Shown: positions 5,614-7,506 of the stretch, piece after piece
Position numbering within the stretch: the first letter of the stretch is position 1
How the letters are laid out: each line of letters starts with the position of its first letter
Assembly: GCA_026391755.1 (NCBI GenBank)
Contig: JAPLDN010000143.1
Coordinates: 1 to 7,506, forward strand
From: Bacteroidota bacterium
GTDB taxonomy: Bacteria > Bacteroidota > Bacteroidia > Bacteroidales > FEN-979
Length of the DNA stretch: 7,506 nucleotides
Reading direction: 5' to 3'
Translations under genes and position numbers: made by a program
Notes under the pieces: model-generated
The model's database searches: none
Seen by the model: only the letters and a program-made list of their open reading frames with translations
What the model was told of the DNA's origin: nothing

Positions 5614-7029
5614 ATGAGCACATTAAGCATTTTACTTATAATTTTATCGGGTTTGCTGATTGTTGTGGCAGTTTTCCTGAACATCTCCGCCAGGAAACAA
5701 TCGGCTGATTTTGAAAATAAGTTGAAGATAAAGGATGGAGAGTTGCAAAACGCCCTTATAAAGGTGAGGGAATATGAAGTGGGAATCGATCACCAGGTGA
5801 GCAAGAGGACGCTTGTTATTAAAGAAGAGTACGACGAGAAAAGGGACAGGGATATGATATTGAAGAGAGCTTTGAAAAAAGCTGAAGATGCCAATTTCCT
5901 CCTCAACTCTTTTCTCTCAAATGTAAGTTCAGAGATCAGGACTCCCCTGAATAATATTATTGGTTTTGCAAGCCTCCTTGAAGCTGAGCTGTCGGTGATC
6001 GAAAACAAGGAACTGTTCGATTATGCTCATGCCGTTTTGGAAAGCGGCGACAGGTTGCTGCACTTATTGAATAACATTATTGATATCAGCAGGGTCGAGT
6101 CAAATGATTTTACTCTTAAACCCATCCCCTGCTCTGTTAATGGGATCGTTGCAAATTCTATACAGGTTTATCTTTTTCAGGCCAACAAGAAAAAACTTAA
6201 GTTGAATTTTAAACCGGGAGATATACCCGAAAGCCTTGCAGACGAAGCAGGATTGTCAAAGGCGCTTAGTATTGTGCTAGATAACGCCATCAAATTCACT
6301 GAACAGGGCTTTATCAACATCTCCACCGATTTCCATAAAGAAAGGAACATGGTTTCCATCCGCATTAAAGATACTGGAACCGGAATTGATCCTGCATTCT
6401 TACCTGAACTTCTTGCTCCGTTTAAAAGCGAGACCACCGGGTTCTCAAAGGAGGGTAAGGGTACCGGCCTTGGATTGCCCCTAGCCAAGAGCCTTCTTGA
6501 AATGATGCAGGGGGTATTGGAGATCCATTCTGAGAAAGGTTCAGGAACTACTGTTACGCTCTTTTTGCGGACTCACGATGCGTTTTCCCAGGAATCACCG
6601 CCCACGCTCCAGGAACAAAAAAAGAAGGCAAGAGGCCTTCACAACCTCGACATCTTCATTGTTGAAGACGATATGATGAATAAACTGGTGCTGACCGAGA
6701 TGACCAAGTCGCTAGGTAAGGTCATAGCTGCTGTTAATGGAGATGAAACCCTGAAAATAATTAAAGAAAAGGCTGCTGAGAACAGATTCTTCGATATAAT
6801 GCTCTTCGATATAAATCTTCCTCCTCCCTGGGATGGCGTAAAACTGATGCATGAAATACGTAAGACCTGGAAGCAATACAATTCCATTCCCTTTGTCGCC
6901 CAAACCGCATATGCAATGGCAGGGGACCGTGAAAAACTGCTTGAAGCCGGTTTTGATGATTATATTTCAAAACCAATTAACCAGCAACAGCTATATTCAA
7001 TAATGAAGAACCAACTGAATAAGTTTTGA
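5614..7029 (+). CDS. Degenerate hybrid sensor histidine kinase / response regulator lacking the phosphoacceptor His
   Basis: Predicted inner-membrane signalling protein of 471 aa. One N-terminal membrane helix (about 4-24) is followed directly by a charged coiled coil (about 29-98), with no periplasmic sensor domain. The HisKA region reads FLSNVSSEIRTPLNNIIGF (100-118); at the position of the phosphoacceptor His stands Ser106 (codon tca, 5929-5931). Neighbouring E107, R109, T110 and P111 are kept. The ATPase domain looks complete: N box VLDNAIKFTE (221-230), G1 box DTGTGI (253-258), F-box-like LLAPF (266-270), G2 box GKGTGLGL (281-288). After a short linker, a receiver domain (about 345-469) keeps the acidic cluster EDD (351-353), phosphoacceptor D399 (LFDINLP), T431 (AQTAYA) and K453 (ISKP). 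It should therefore accept a phosphoryl group although the protein cannot make phospho-His at the usual site. It starts 6 bases after the methyltransferase stop and ends 4 bases before a second kinase gene with an intact His. A role as pseudokinase, phosphatase or phosphate sink for that partner is inferred. Confidence 0.9.
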   Translation: MSTLSILLIILSGLLIVVAVFLNISARKQSADFENKLKIKDGELQNALIKVREYEVGIDHQVSKRTLVIKEEYDEKRDRDMILKRALKKAEDANFLLNSFLSNVSSEIRTPLNNIIGFASLLEAELSVIENKELFDYAHAVLESGDRLLHLLNNIIDISRVESNDFTLKPIPCSVNGIVANSIQVYLFQANKKKLKLNFKPGDIPESLADEAGLSKALSIVLDNAIKFTEQGFINISTDFHKERNMVSIRIKDTGTGIDPAFLPELLAPFKSETTGFSKEGKGTGLGLPLAKSLLEMMQGVLEIHSEKGSGTTVTLFLRTHDAFSQESPPTLQEQKKKARGLHNLDIFIVEDDMMNKLVLTEMTKSLGKVIAAVNGDETLKIIKEKAAENRFFDIMLFDINLPPPWDGVKLMHEIRKTWKQYNSIPFVAQTAYAMAGDREKLLEAGFDDYISKPINQQQLYSIMKNQLNKF

Positions 7030-7033
7030 TTTT

Positions 7034-7506
7034 ATGGATGAGTTAAAAGCAACAGAACTCGAATTACGCATAAAGGAGTTGGAAGCCAACTATACTCAGG
7101 CGCTTAAAGACCTTGAAAAGGCAAAGCTCAGAGCATACGATGCCGACCATACAAAGACAATTTTCCTGGCTAATATGAGCCATGAAATCAGGACTCCGAT
7201 GAACAGCATCATTGGGATTTATAATATACTTGACCAGACAAATCTGAGTCCCGAGCAACGTGAACTTCTTGAGGTCATTAACATTTCGAGTCATAATCTG
7301 CTGGCGATAATCAATGATATTCTTGATTTCTCTAAAATAAAAGCAGGGCAGCTTAAACTTGAGAACAAACCATTCCTTCTCCACGAGGAAATTCATCAGG
7401 TAATCAAGATGTTGTCACTCAGGGCAAAGGGCAAAGGGATTGAACTTTCTTACAGGATTCAGTCTGCGGTTCCGGAATGTATTGTCGGGGATGCTGTGCG
7501 CCTCCA
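7034..7506 (+). CDS. Sensor histidine kinase, N-terminal part (3' end outside window)
   Basis: The frame from ATG 7034 stays open for 157 codons to the window edge, so the gene is incomplete. It starts 4 bases after the TGA of the degenerate kinase. Residues 2-40 are a charged heptad-like coiled coil (ELELRIKELE and following) with no membrane helix or signal peptide, so the protein looks cytoplasmic. The HisKA domain is canonical: FLANMSHEIRTPMNSIIG (44-61), with phosphoacceptor H50 (codon cat, 7181-7183), then LLAIINDILDFSKIKAGQLKLE (89-110) forming the second dimerization helix. The sequence ends at the beginning of the ATPase domain (IVGDAVRL, 150-157; the usual D-x-x-R-L lead to the N box). 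Proteins that open this way are often multidomain hybrids with one or more receiver or Hpt domains, but nothing downstream is visible. Its coiled coil and HisKA resemble those of the upstream gene, which suggests duplication and possible heterodimer formation. Confidence 0.9.
   Translation, partial: MDELKATELELRIKELEANYTQALKDLEKAKLRAYDADHTKTIFLANMSHEIRTPMNSIIGIYNILDQTNLSPEQRELLEVINISSHNLLAIINDILDFSKIKAGQLKLENKPFLLHEEIHQVIKMLSLRAKGKGIELSYRIQSAVPECIVGDAVRL

Noticed and set aside
5926..5934. Frameshift or sequencing error as the cause of the missing His in the kinase
   Set aside because: Flanking residues match the HisKA consensus in the same frame on both sides, so only compensating changes within a few bases could explain it.
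7064..7396. 110-codon minus-strand frame opposite the second kinase
   Set aside because: The sense strand encodes a canonical HisKA domain over the same bases; the antisense translation shows no family features.

Overview
The window reads as the interior of one long plus-strand operon for surface polysaccharide (exopolysaccharide, capsule or O-antigen type) biosynthesis from a member of the Bacteroidota, probably an environmental Bacteroidales-like lineage. The main evidence is a secreted beta-helix protein ending in a domain that resembles the type IX secretion (T9SS) type A sorting domain, a system essentially confined to this phylum. AT-rich gene leaders with little Shine-Dalgarno signal, and moderate GC by eye, fit the same assignment. 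This is inference; no species can be named from the sequence.

Eight genes or gene fragments lie head to tail on the plus strand, with gaps of only 0 to 22 bases: (1) the last 24 residues of a glycosyltransferase cut by the window start (1-75); (2) a GT4-like glycosyltransferase (88-1278); (3) a left-handed beta-helix O-acyltransferase (1279-1938); (4) a membrane-anchored GT2 glycosyltransferase (1961-3139); (5) a Sec-exported right-handed beta-helix protein with a C-terminal T9SS-like tail (3158-4780); (6) a zinc-ribbon SAM-dependent methyltransferase (4801-5607); (7) a membrane-anchored hybrid histidine kinase/receiver protein that has lost its phosphoacceptor histidine (5614-7029); (8) the start of a second histidine kinase with that histidine intact, running off the window end (7034-7506). 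No gene-free stretch exceeds 22 bases. I see no tRNA, rRNA, CRISPR, insertion sequence, or internal promoter or terminator that I could defend.

The likely logic is as follows. The two GT4-type enzymes and the GT2 enzyme assemble a glycan. The acyltransferase and perhaps the methyltransferase decorate it. The exported beta-helix protein may bind, trim or remodel it at the cell surface. The kinase pair may couple output to a signal. The co-location is seen directly; joint function is inferred from spacing and strand.

The most interesting signal is the kinase pair. Gene 7 keeps an apparently complete ATPase domain and a complete receiver but has Ser in place of the conserved His (codon 5929-5931). 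The next gene, 4 bases downstream, has a canonical SHE-IRTP box. This suggests a pseudokinase/kinase partnership, comparable in principle to the degenerate kinase DivL. A second signal is a perfect 10-bp hairpin inside the signal-peptide codons of the beta-helix gene.
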